Shown here: in pieces, positions 45,740 through 53,377 of the stretch
How positions within the stretch are numbered: the first letter of the stretch is position 1
How the letters are laid out: each line of letters starts with the position of its first letter
Assembly: GCA_003168255.1 (NCBI GenBank)
Contig: PMSU01000084.1
Coordinates: 1-64,000 of the forward strand
DNA: 64,000 bases
Direction: 5' to 3'
Origin: Actinomycetota bacterium
GTDB taxonomy: Bacteria > Actinomycetota > Actinomycetes > Streptosporangiales > Streptosporangiaceae
Program-made: the position numbers and the translations under genes
The notes under the pieces: model-generated
What the model was told of the DNA's origin: nothing
What the model saw: only the letters and a program-made list of their open reading frames with translations
Database searches by the model: none

Positions 45740-46171
45740 ATGAACCTGCCAGCCGCACGGCACTCGGTCAGTGTCGCCGGCGTGATCACCGACGACCACG
45801 GCCGCGCGCTGCTGATCCGGCGCCGCGACACACTCCATTGGGAGCCTCCTGGAGGGGTGCTCGAGCTCGGGGAATCCATCCACGCGGGCGTCTGCCGCGA
45901 AGTCTTCGAAGAGACCGGGCTCAAGATCGAGCCAATGGCCCTGACCGGCGTATACAAGAACATGAACCGCGCCATCATCGCCCTGGTATTCCGCTGCCGC
46001 GTCCTCGGCGGCCAACTCGCCACCAACGACGAAGTATCAGGCTTCCAGTGGGCCACGCCCCAAGAAGTCAGGGCCATGGCTAATGAGGCATTCGCCGTGC
46101 GCATCCTAGACGCCCTGAACAGCCGCCAATCGCCAGCCGTGCGCCAGCATGACGGCATACACCTCGCATAA
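45740..46171 (+). CDS. NUDIX hydrolase
   Basis: 143 residues, start supported by GAGAGGTGA. The NUDIX box is complete: GGVLELGESIHAGVCREVFEETG, with the catalytic REVFEETG ending. It hydrolyses a nucleoside diphosphate linked to another group; the substrate is unknown. It is divergent from the GntR regulator and shares its operator region. Confidence 0.93.
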   Translation: MNLPAARHSVSVAGVITDDHGRALLIRRRDTLHWEPPGGVLELGESIHAGVCREVFEETGLKIEPMALTGVYKNMNRAIIALVFRCRVLGGQLATNDEVSGFQWATPQEVRAMANEAFAVRILDALNSRQSPAVRQHDGIHLA

Positions 46172-46180
46172 CGGCCAGGA

Positions 46181-46417
46181 TCATTCCGTACGGCTGGCCG
46201 ATGAGGTGATCGATTCGAGTGCGGAGACAGCGTTATGGCAGGCTCCACCGCTGTTAGCAGCCAACTCGGAAGAGCACAGGATGACATCGTCGGCGATCGG
46301 GCAGCTGCCCAGCACCCGCCGGAGGTTCGCCCGGACGTGGCGGACCTGGCCGGGCATGCCAGGGTAGGTGGCTGCGATGGCGCGCATCGTGGGTACTGCG
46401 GGTGCTGGCGTGTACAT
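46181..46417 (-). pseudogene. Truncated RsbW-like ATPase
   Basis: The first 55 residues (MRAIAATYPGMPGQVRHVRA, then SCPIADDVILCSSELAANS) closely match the intact ATPase at 44483-44869. The sequence then departs from the family right after the N-box, with no G1 or G2 box, and stops. It lies downstream of the XRE gene pair on the same strand and is a remnant of the usual partner ATPase. Confidence 0.7.
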
Positions 46418-46456
46418 GGGTCCCTCACGAGGATGGCTGACCTGCTTCGCCACTAC

Positions 46457-46481
46457 AATATTCACTTTATAAATGAATATT
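46457..46481. promoter_or_regulatory. Inverted repeat, A/T-rich operator-like site
   Basis: AATATTCA and TGAATATT form perfect eight-base arms around CTTTATAAA, between the XRE gene stop and the ATPase remnant. The ATTCA...TGAAT core also occurs at 48052-48064, upstream of the same XRE operon. Confidence 0.6.
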
Positions 46482-46520
46482 CAAGAGAATTCAATAATCC
46501 GGGGCGAGAGACGGGTGCGT

Positions 46521-47354
46521 TCAGCGCTGGAACTCGCGGCCGATCGCGGCCAGCCGGTCGCGAGCCGCGTCGCCGAACTCGGCGGCCTTGGCCATGGTCG
46601 CGAACAGCCTGAGGTAGGTGGCGATGTCGCGCGGGTCAGTGACGGTGACCACAGCGTGCTCCAGCCCGACGCTCGCGAGCCGGTCATCGAAGATCTCGTA
46701 CCCGTGCAGCGGAACGTCTGCCGGGCAGGCGGTGAAGGGGATCACGCCGACCTCGACATTGGCCAGGGTGGCCAGCGAGGCGATGTGCCCGGCCTGTCCG
46801 GCCATCACCTCGTCCGGGCAGAACCGCCAGCGCAGCATCGCCTCGGTCAGGACGAAGATGAAGTGCTTGCCCGCGTCGTACAGAGCTTGCTGGCGTTGCT
46901 GCCGGGCAGCCACCGCCCGCACCAGCTCACCGCCGGACAGGCCGAGGGAGAAAACCCGGCGCATGTACTCCGCGGTCTGCAGCAGGCCGGGAACGACCAG
47001 CGGAGAAAAGTAGCGCAGCGTGCCGGCCTGTGCTTCGACCTCGCCAAGCCGGGCCTGCTGGCGGGCCGCGCCGCGGCGCAGAATGGTCCGGTTGCTCTCG
47101 ACGGAGGCGTGCAGCCGCTGCGCGATGTCCAGCAGTTCTTCCCGCTCGGCAGCCTTCGCCCGGTAAAGAGTCAGCAGCGTCCGCGTGTCCCGTACCGAGG
47201 GCAGCAGCCGCCCGTTCTCCAGCTTTGAGATCTTGGGCTGGGACATGCCCAGCCGCTCGGCGACCTGCACGCCGGTCAGACCGGCGGCCTGGCGCAGGTC
47301 ACGCAGCGCTGCGGCCAGCCGCTCACGGTCAGTGAGGTAGCGTTCGGGGTCCAT
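46521..47354 (-). CDS. XRE-DUF5753 transcriptional regulator
   Basis: 277 residues, intact. The helix-turn-helix is at about 12-65 (LRDLRQAAGLTGVQVAERLG, SQPKISKLENGRLLP). DUF5753 follows from about 95 (LVVPGLLQTAEYMRR through to TVTDPRDIATYLRLF). Such proteins pair with DUF397 or DUF6879 partners. It directly follows the DUF6879 gene without overlap. The inverted repeats at 46457 and 48052 are candidate binding sites. Confidence 0.93.
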   Translation of the reverse strand: MDPERYLTDRERLAAALRDLRQAAGLTGVQVAERLGMSQPKISKLENGRLLPSVRDTRTLLTLYRAKAAEREELLDIAQRLHASVESNRTILRRGAARQQARLGEVEAQAGTLRYFSPLVVPGLLQTAEYMRRVFSLGLSGGELVRAVAARQQRQQALYDAGKHFIFVLTEAMLRWRFCPDEVMAGQAGHIASLATLANVEVGVIPFTACPADVPLHGYEIFDDRLASVGLEHAVVTVTDPRDIATYLRLFATMAKAAEFGDAARDRLAAIGREFQR

Positions 47355-47948
47355 TCACTCCGGGAGTCTAGACGGCCCGGCGATCATGCCCGGGGCATCC
47401 AGCCAGTTCTCCCGCCAGTATTGAGGGTGGGCCTTCCAGTACTCGGGAAAGCGAGTGGCCACCGCGAGCGCCGCGTCCCGGTGGCGCACATGCTCAGCCA
47501 CCTCACCGGGATCCTCGATGGGGACGGCACCGAGGAACGTGCCGTCATCGTCGTAGTGGAAGCGCAGGACCACGCGCTCATCTAGCATCCACCAGTCGTA
47601 CGCGGGCAGCTGCGGAGGATGGCGGGTCTCGGCCAGGTCGATGATGAACGTCCGCTGCCCGTGCCGTTCGCTTCCGGTATAACCCCACTCCAGTTCCCAC
47701 CGCTCGTACTCACCCAGCGGGCCGCAGACCACGCGGACCTTACGGTAAGCCACCCCCTCATCCGTCCGGCGCCGGATCTCCTCGTACCATGCGGCCGGCT
47801 CAGGAACCGACTCATACGGCTCCCCCGCCAGATACGCGCGCAACCGGGGCTGCTCCACGTCCACGGTGTACGAATGGAGCGCTTCCAGCCGGAACCACTC
47901 GGTACGCGCCTTGTCGAAGAACGGATCGAGCTCGGCCTCGCTCAGCAT
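47355..47948 (-). CDS. DUF6879 family protein
   Basis: 197 residues. The family pattern is visible: FFDKARTEWFRLEALHSYTV near the start, GVAYRKVRVVCGPLGEYERWE in the middle, and YDWWMLDERVVLRFHYDDDG later. The function is unknown; these proteins lie beside XRE-DUF5753 regulators in actinomycetes, taking the place of DUF397. It is the first gene of a two-gene operon with the regulator at 46521-47354. Confidence 0.85.
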   Translation of the reverse strand: MLSEAELDPFFDKARTEWFRLEALHSYTVDVEQPRLRAYLAGEPYESVPEPAAWYEEIRRRTDEGVAYRKVRVVCGPLGEYERWELEWGYTGSERHGQRTFIIDLAETRHPPQLPAYDWWMLDERVVLRFHYDDDGTFLGAVPIEDPGEVAEHVRHRDAALAVATRFPEYWKAHPQYWRENWLDAPGMIAGPSRLPE

Positions 47949-48256
47949 GCCCTAAGCGCCTCGGCGACCAGCTCAGCCGGAATCTCTACCGCAGACTGAT
48001 GGAGCCTCACGTCGACCTCCCGCTAGATCGCCTTTCGCTTATATGATTCACATTCAGTTTGAATATGTCAATGCGGAGCTGAATAATCACGCATAGGAGC
48101 CGGTACCGCCCTGATCAAGTCTGGACCGCCGTTGTCATTGCAGGACAAGCGACCGGGGGAAGTTTGTCCGGGAGCCCCATCGGCGACCTGCGCGAGCGGC
48201 GGCAATGTGACACTCGTGAGTTCCAGATGCCCTGTGCCGGGCGGCCGGTCTCCAGC
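47949..48256. other. Intergenic region with a small operator-like repeat
   Basis: About 308 bases separate the DUF6879 gene and the TPP enzyme gene, which are divergent. An A/T-rich part (48040-48090) holds the inverted repeat ATTCAGTTTGAAT at 48052-48064 and is probably the promoter of the XRE operon. The remainder is G/C-rich. In-frame starts upstream of 48257 exist, so part of it may be coding. I see no RNA gene or mobile element. Confidence 0.55.
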
Positions 48257-50002
48257 ATGACGGCATCGCGGAGGCCAGTCGGCACGCTGAACTGGTCAGG
48301 GGGGTCTGTCGCCGAGCTCATCGCCACGTACCTCGTCTGGCGGGGAGTGCGGCGGGTGTACGGCCTGTGCGGCGGCCACATCCAGCCGATCTGGGACGCG
48401 CTGGCTAGGTACGGGGTCACGATCGTCGACGTCCGGCATGAGTGCGCGGCCGTCTACATGGCACATGCCGAGGCGGAACTCACCGGACGCCCTGGCGTCG
48501 CGATGGTTACGGCAGGGCCCGGCCTGACAAATACGGTAACCGGAATCGCGAATGCCTCAGTGGCACGTGTGCCGGTCCTGCTGCTATCGGGCCGCCCGCC
48601 GCGCCCGCAGGCTGGCCGCGGGGCGCTTCAGGAGGTGCCGCAAGGTCAGGTGATGGCACCGCTGTGCCGCGCGACGCTGACAACCGATGACGCGAGGCAC
48701 GTACTCGCGCGGCTCGACCAGGCGATGATGGCGGCGGCGGGTTGGGACACTCCGCCGGGGCCAGCGTACTTGGACTTTCCCACCGATCTGCTGGTGGAGC
48801 AGGCGCCGCCGCGCGATGCCTGGACCTGGTCTCCTGCGGCCATCGAACCGCCAGAGCTGTTGCCGGCCCCCGACGACGTGGCCTGCGCGCGAGAGCTCAT
48901 CGTTTCGGCACGCCGACCCATCGCCATCGGCGGACGCGGCACGCACGAAGCGGGTTCCGGACTAGCGGCGCTGCTTCAGGCATCAGGAATTCTCTACATC
49001 GATAGTGCGGAGAGCCGCGGCGCGTTGCCAGCAGATTGCCCGAATGTCGTGTCGGCGGTCCGCGGGCGCGCGATGCGCGAGGCAGATCTCGTCATCACGC
49101 TGGATCGCAGCCTGAACTTCCAGTTCGCGTACGGCTCCACCGCGGCATTCAACCCGGCGGCCAGATTTCTTCGGGTGGGGCGGCACAGTTCGCAGGTCGC
49201 CGATAACCGCCGCGGCGAGGTCGAACTGCTTTGCTCGGTGGCGGCTTTCGTCGGCGCTCTCGGCGACACCATCCAGCTGGCCGAAGCGGACACTAGCTGG
49301 GCGGACTCACTCCGGGCCGCGCACCGGGACGCGACCCGCCGCCTAGCCGAAAAGGCGGAATCCCTGCCAGCCGGAACCGACGGGTTCATGCATCCATATC
49401 GGCTGCTCACCGCGGTCAACCACGTCGTGGACCCGGATACCGTCATCGTCGCTGACGGAGGCGACATCCTGTCTTTCGCCCGGGTGGCGCTCTCGGCCCG
49501 CACGTACCTCGACTGCGGCGCATTTGGCTGCCTCGGAGTGGGGGTGCCGTTCGCGAACGCCGCGGCAATGAACTTGCCAGGGCGAAAGGTTATCGCGGTC
49601 ATCGGCGACGGCGCGTTCGGATTTACCGCAATGGAGATCGATACCGCAGTCCGGCATCAGGTCGACGCGGTGTTCGTGATCGCGAACAACCAGGCGTGGA
49701 ACATCGAGAAGGCAGACCAGCTCCAGCGCTTCGCGGGAAACGCCGTGGGGGTCGATCTGCCCGGCTGTCGGTATGACCTGCTCGCGGAGGCGCTCGGCGC
49801 TGCGGGTCGGCGGGTGTCGGACCCGGCTGACCTGCCCGAAGCCCTCCAATGGGCCCAGCGCAGCACCCCCGCCGTGCTGGACGTCCTGGTGACTCAAGAT
49901 GCCCAGTCGCCCGACTCCGCAGCAGGGCTTGCCACCGTCCCGTCGTACCAAGCCGTCACCAAATGGCAGGAGGCCGAGACAGGCCCGGTGCGACATTCCT
50001 GA
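48257..50002 (+). CDS. TPP-dependent enzyme, 2-hydroxyacyl-CoA lyase-like
   Basis: 581 residues from the ATG at 48257; no start has a strong ribosome site, and the frame is open to 48164. The three TPP-enzyme domains are present. The catalytic Glu lies in VRHECAAVYMAHAEAELTG, next to VYGLCGGHIQPIWD, which recalls actinobacterial 2-hydroxyacyl-CoA lyases. The TPP motif is GDGAFGFTAMEID...NNQAWN near 480-510. It could be an acetolactate synthase-like or oxalyl-CoA decarboxylase-like enzyme. The nearby 2-hydroxyisobutyryl-CoA mutase favours cleavage of a 2-hydroxyacyl-CoA, such as to acetone plus formyl-CoA. This is inference. Confidence 0.75.
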   Translation: MTASRRPVGTLNWSGGSVAELIATYLVWRGVRRVYGLCGGHIQPIWDALARYGVTIVDVRHECAAVYMAHAEAELTGRPGVAMVTAGPGLTNTVTGIANASVARVPVLLLSGRPPRPQAGRGALQEVPQGQVMAPLCRATLTTDDARHVLARLDQAMMAAAGWDTPPGPAYLDFPTDLLVEQAPPRDAWTWSPAAIEPPELLPAPDDVACARELIVSARRPIAIGGRGTHEAGSGLAALLQASGILYIDSAESRGALPADCPNVVSAVRGRAMREADLVITLDRSLNFQFAYGSTAAFNPAARFLRVGRHSSQVADNRRGEVELLCSVAAFVGALGDTIQLAEADTSWADSLRAAHRDATRRLAEKAESLPAGTDGFMHPYRLLTAVNHVVDPDTVIVADGGDILSFARVALSARTYLDCGAFGCLGVGVPFANAAAMNLPGRKVIAVIGDGAFGFTAMEIDTAVRHQVDAVFVIANNQAWNIEKADQLQRFAGNAVGVDLPGCRYDLLAEALGAAGRRVSDPADLPEALQWAQRSTPAVLDVLVTQDAQSPDSAAGLATVPSYQAVTKWQEAETGPVRHS

Positions 50003-50008
50003 AGGTCT

Positions 50009-50605
50009 CTAACCCCTGGCGTTGTGCTCGAGAAGCCGCCAGCCGTTCCGGCCAAGCTCAAGGACGGACCATGAGCCGTTGCCCAGCGGGCCGATGACCC
50101 TCCACTGCTGCGGGGTCATTCCGAGCAGCCGCCCGATTCCGAGGCGGATGGCCCCGACATGGCTTACCACGACGGCCAGGCCGCCCTGGTTCAGTTGGCC
50201 TACTGCCCGCTCCAGGACGGGCCCCACTCGGTCCGCGACCATCTCGTCCGTATCGCCATCGGGCGTCGCGCCGTCGGGCGGCTCCCAGCGCGCGAACTCA
50301 TCCGGGTAGCGGGACCGGATCTCCTCGAGGGTCAGGCCCTCCCAGCTGCCGCCGTAGCGTTCCCGCAGGTTCTTGTCGTAAATGACAGGCAGGCCGACAA
50401 TCGCGGCGAGCTCAGCGGCGGTGGCGGCGGCACGCCTTAAATCGGATGAGACAATCACGTCCGGACGCAGCGACGCCAGCAACCCTGCGGCGCGGCGGGC
50501 CTGCGCGATTCCTGTCTCGTCCAGGGGAATGTCAGTCTGGCCCTGGTAGCGGGCGCGGACGTTCCATTCGGTCCGCCCATGTCGCCAAAGCACCAGCCGG
50601 GTCAT
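50009..50605 (-). CDS. Histidine phosphatase (phosphoglycerate mutase-like)
   Basis: 198 residues. The RHG motif is at 8-10 (LWRHGRTEWN), the second arginine lies in SSDLRRAAATA, and the second catalytic His is in VVVSHVGAIRLG. The family removes phosphate from small molecules, including alpha-ribazole phosphate (CobC) in cobalamin synthesis. A B12-dependent mutase is encoded nearby, which makes that a tempting but unproven link. It starts directly after the stop of the GntR/FCD gene. Confidence 0.88.
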   Translation of the reverse strand: MTRLVLWRHGRTEWNVRARYQGQTDIPLDETGIAQARRAAGLLASLRPDVIVSSDLRRAAATAAELAAIVGLPVIYDKNLRERYGGSWEGLTLEEIRSRYPDEFARWEPPDGATPDGDTDEMVADRVGPVLERAVGQLNQGGLAVVVSHVGAIRLGIGRLLGMTPQQWRVIGPLGNGSWSVLELGRNGWRLLEHNARG

Positions 50606-51388
50606 CTAGCCACCGGCTGAGGAGCTGTCCGGCTTGGGATCTTGGACAGCCGCCGGCAGCCGGGAGTAGAAGCCATGCAGATGTGAGTGGATCACTTCGG
50701 CGGCCTTACTCGCATCGCCGGATTCGATCGTTGCCAGGATCTGCTGGTGTTCCTGCACCAGGTAAGCGTGCTCGCCCGACCAGTCGTCCAGCATTCTAAA
50801 TGCTTCGATCATCTTATGCGCAATTGCCCCGCGCAGCGCTTCCATGACCAGCGGCGCCACCGCATTGCCTGAACATCGGGCAATTGCCACATGGAACCCG
50901 GTGTCGAATTCCAGGAAGGTCTCGGGCTCAAGTGCGGTTTCCATCTTTCCGATGAGCGACCGCAGCTGTTCACAATCGCTCGCGGTGGCGCGCTCGCAGG
51001 CAAGGGCGATTGTCATCGCTTCCACTGTCTCTCGCACCTCGAGCAGATCCAGCAGCGATATATTGAGCAGTATGGTCTGTAGCTGCCAAAGACTCGCGAA
51101 CTGATCACCCTGGGCGGGAGCGATAATATACCCGGCTTCAGGTCCAGTACCTCGCCTGGCTGTCAACACACCCAGTGCTTCGAGCACGCGAAGAGCCTCA
51201 CGCAGCGAAGACCGGCTGACGCCAAAGATCACAATCATCTCGCGCTCAGAAGGCAGACGGCTCCCGACGGTCAGACGACCATCAATGATCGCGTCTTTGA
51301 TCTGGCTCACAATCGCCTCGAAGGTTCGCGGCGACTGCACCGGCCGGAAGGCAAGTGTCTGCAGATCGGCACTTGTTGGACGGTTCAC
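50606..51388 (-). CDS. GntR-family regulator, FadR/FCD type
   Basis: 260 residues, GTG start with GGGGAG five bases upstream. The winged helix is at about 20-90 (IKDAIIDGRLTVGSRLPSER, FGVSRSSLREALRVLEALG). An all-helical FCD domain follows (about 110-240), with a metal-binding pattern of Asp/His residues (FDTGFHVAIA, then a late EEH/EHQ block). These regulators usually sense carboxylates and repress catabolic genes. The most likely target is the operon ending at 51564. Confidence 0.9.
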   Translation of the reverse strand: MNRPTSADLQTLAFRPVQSPRTFEAIVSQIKDAIIDGRLTVGSRLPSEREMIVIFGVSRSSLREALRVLEALGVLTARRGTGPEAGYIIAPAQGDQFASLWQLQTILLNISLLDLLEVRETVEAMTIALACERATASDCEQLRSLIGKMETALEPETFLEFDTGFHVAIARCSGNAVAPLVMEALRGAIAHKMIEAFRMLDDWSGEHAYLVQEHQQILATIESGDASKAAEVIHSHLHGFYSRLPAAVQDPKPDSSSAGG

Positions 51389-51563
51389 TTTTCTCCCCAG
51401 GGCAGATTATCTCTCAGCAGATCATAACCGCCCGGATCAGGTAGTCGGTTTGGGACGTCCCGCTGCGCCCGACGCGCCGTTGCTCTCCGCTTCTGGTCCC
51501 GACGTCACGCTCATCAGGAACGGCACAGACTATCATCAGGCTCGCCAGAAAGCGCTGTTGTGG

Positions 51564-52463
51564 TCATGTGCTCTGGCTATCCGCGGCCCGCGCGGCTTCC
51601 TGGTAAAGCTTGACGACAGACGTGAAGTGCTCATCCCCGGAGCCATTGTCGACCGCTCGCTGGTAGAGTGACGCGATCACGGGCGCCAGCACGGATTGAT
51701 AGTCCTCGGCCTCGGCGAGGTCGAGAATAAGGTTGATGTCTTTCAGTGCCAGGCTCGTCTTGAATCCCGGCGTATAATCATCTTCGAGTACACGCGGAAA
51801 ATCGTAATTGAAATGTGCCGAGCGACCTCCGGATACAGACAGGATCTCAAAGAGGCGGGCCGGATCCATTCCGCATTTGACGCCAAGGACAAAGGCCTCC
51901 GCAGCGACCGCTATGTTACCTAGCGACATAAGATTATTGACCAACTTCACGGTCTTTGCTGTGCCGATGCCGCCGGTCCGGTTAATCTTCTTGGCCAGTG
52001 CCTCGAGCAGGGTCAGGTGCTGCTCGACGAGCTCGTCGGGCCCGCCGACCTGAAACACCAGCTCGCCTTTGGCGGCTTGCGGCGGTTCACCGGACAACGC
52101 TACGTCCAGTACGTGCACCTGCTGGGCCGCTGCCACCTCGGCCAGATGCCTGATGGAGATGGGATCGATCGTGCTCGTCTCGATGATGACCGTTCCGGGT
52201 GCGGCGGCCGCGACTGCCCCCGCATCGCCGATAAACACGTCGCGGACGATGCTGGGATTGGGCAGCGAGGAGAGAATGACAGAAACCTTGCGGGCAACGT
52301 CCTGTGGCGATTCGGCAATGGTCGCGCCGCCGGCTGCCGCCCGCTGCTTTGCTTCCGCCGATACGTCAAAGCCGATCACTTGGTACCCGCGCTCAAGCAA
52401 CCGCATGCACATGCCGCCGCCAATGTTCCCTAGGCCAATCAGCCCAACCGTTCTCGTGTTCAT
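51564..52463 (-). CDS. 3-hydroxyisobutyrate dehydrogenase-type oxidoreductase
   Basis: 299 residues. The NAD(P) motif is GLIGLGNIGGGM at 8-19. The substrate block is DVALSGEPPQAAKGELVFQVGG near 120, and the catalytic lysine lies in GTAKTVKLVNNLM near 170. The family oxidises 3-hydroxyisobutyrate or reduces tartronate semialdehyde. The usual DAPVSGG is changed to DVALSGE, so the substrate may differ. Its ATG overlaps the stop of the 3-hydroxyacyl-CoA dehydrogenase gene (ATGA). Confidence 0.87.
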   Translation of the reverse strand: MNTRTVGLIGLGNIGGGMCMRLLERGYQVIGFDVSAEAKQRAAAGGATIAESPQDVARKVSVILSSLPNPSIVRDVFIGDAGAVAAAAPGTVIIETSTIDPISIRHLAEVAAAQQVHVLDVALSGEPPQAAKGELVFQVGGPDELVEQHLTLLEALAKKINRTGGIGTAKTVKLVNNLMSLGNIAVAAEAFVLGVKCGMDPARLFEILSVSGGRSAHFNYDFPRVLEDDYTPGFKTSLALKDINLILDLAEAEDYQSVLAPVIASLYQRAVDNGSGDEHFTSVVKLYQEAARAADSQST

Positions 52464-53377
52464 TTGCTTTCCTCCCTGCGGGACGACGATGACTCTTGAT
52501 CTGGGTCCGGGTAGGAAAAGAATCCGCTGCCAGATTTTCGCCCGAGAAAACCGGCCTCGACCATGCGCAGCAACAGTGGCGGCGGCGCGTAGAGCGGCTC
52601 CTTGAATTCCGCATAGAGCGATTGGGCGGCGGCCTGTAGTGTGTCGAGGCCAATGAGGTCACTGAGTGCCAGCGGCCCCATCGGATGATTGGCACCCGCT
52701 ACGAGCGCGGTGTCGATGTCCTCTGCGGTAGCGAAGCCGGCCTCCAGCATCCGCACGCCCGACAGGATGAACGGGATAAGCAACGCGTTCAGCACGAAGC
52801 CCGCCCGGTCCGTCGACGTGATCACCACTTTGCCAAGCTGCTGGCCTGCAAAGGTGCGCGCCCGTTGCAGAGTCGCCGGAGAGGTTACGAGCGAGGCCAC
52901 CAGCTCGACGAGGCTCATCACCGGGGCAGGGTTGGAAAAGTGGATGCCGACCACGGCGTGCGGGCGGCGGGTTGCCATGGCCAGCCGGGCGACCGGGATC
53001 GAGGATGTGTTGGTGGCAAGGATGGCATGGTCGTCCTCGACCACCTCGTCGAGCAGCGCGAACAGTTGCCGCTTGAGCTGCTCGTCCTCTGGGATGGCCT
53101 CGACCACAAGTTCGCGGTCAGCGAGGGCAGCCGGGTCGACGCCGAAACGTAGCCTGGCCACTGCCTGTTCTACGCCGTCGGCGTCCAGCTTCCCGGCTGC
53201 GGCGGCGCGGTGCAGTGAGTTCCTCACCCGTTCCTGGCCCCGGGCAGTAGCTGCCTTCTCCGCGTCGACGACCACGACATCGGCTCCCGACCGCGCGCAG
53301 ACCTCGGCGATGCCGAGGCCCATCGTGCCGGCCCCGACGACCCCGACGCGGCTGATCGGGAGGTCATGGGTCGTCAC
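52460..53377 (-). CDS. 3-hydroxybutyryl-CoA dehydrogenase
   Basis: 305 residues from a GTG at 53377 that overlaps the stop of the PPDK-like gene; the open frame to 53485 is not needed. The NAD motif is VGVVGAGTMGLGIAEVC at the start. The catalytic His is in VVGIHFSNPAPVMSLVELV, and the C-terminal domain has FVLNALLIPFILSG and NHPMGPLALSDLIGLD. It oxidises (S)-3-hydroxybutyryl-CoA to acetoacetyl-CoA, exactly the step needed after the HCM-type mutase encoded upstream. Confidence 0.92.
   Translation of the reverse strand: MTTHDLPISRVGVVGAGTMGLGIAEVCARSGADVVVVDAEKAATARGQERVRNSLHRAAAAGKLDADGVEQAVARLRFGVDPAALADRELVVEAIPEDEQLKRQLFALLDEVVEDDHAILATNTSSIPVARLAMATRRPHAVVGIHFSNPAPVMSLVELVASLVTSPATLQRARTFAGQQLGKVVITSTDRAGFVLNALLIPFILSGVRMLEAGFATAEDIDTALVAGANHPMGPLALSDLIGLDTLQAAAQSLYAEFKEPLYAPPPLLLRMVEAGFLGRKSGSGFFSYPDPDQESSSSRREESK

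Noticed and set aside
40548-46417. Possible insertion sequence or transposon causing the gene decay
   Set aside because: No transposase, terminal inverted repeats or target duplications could be seen.
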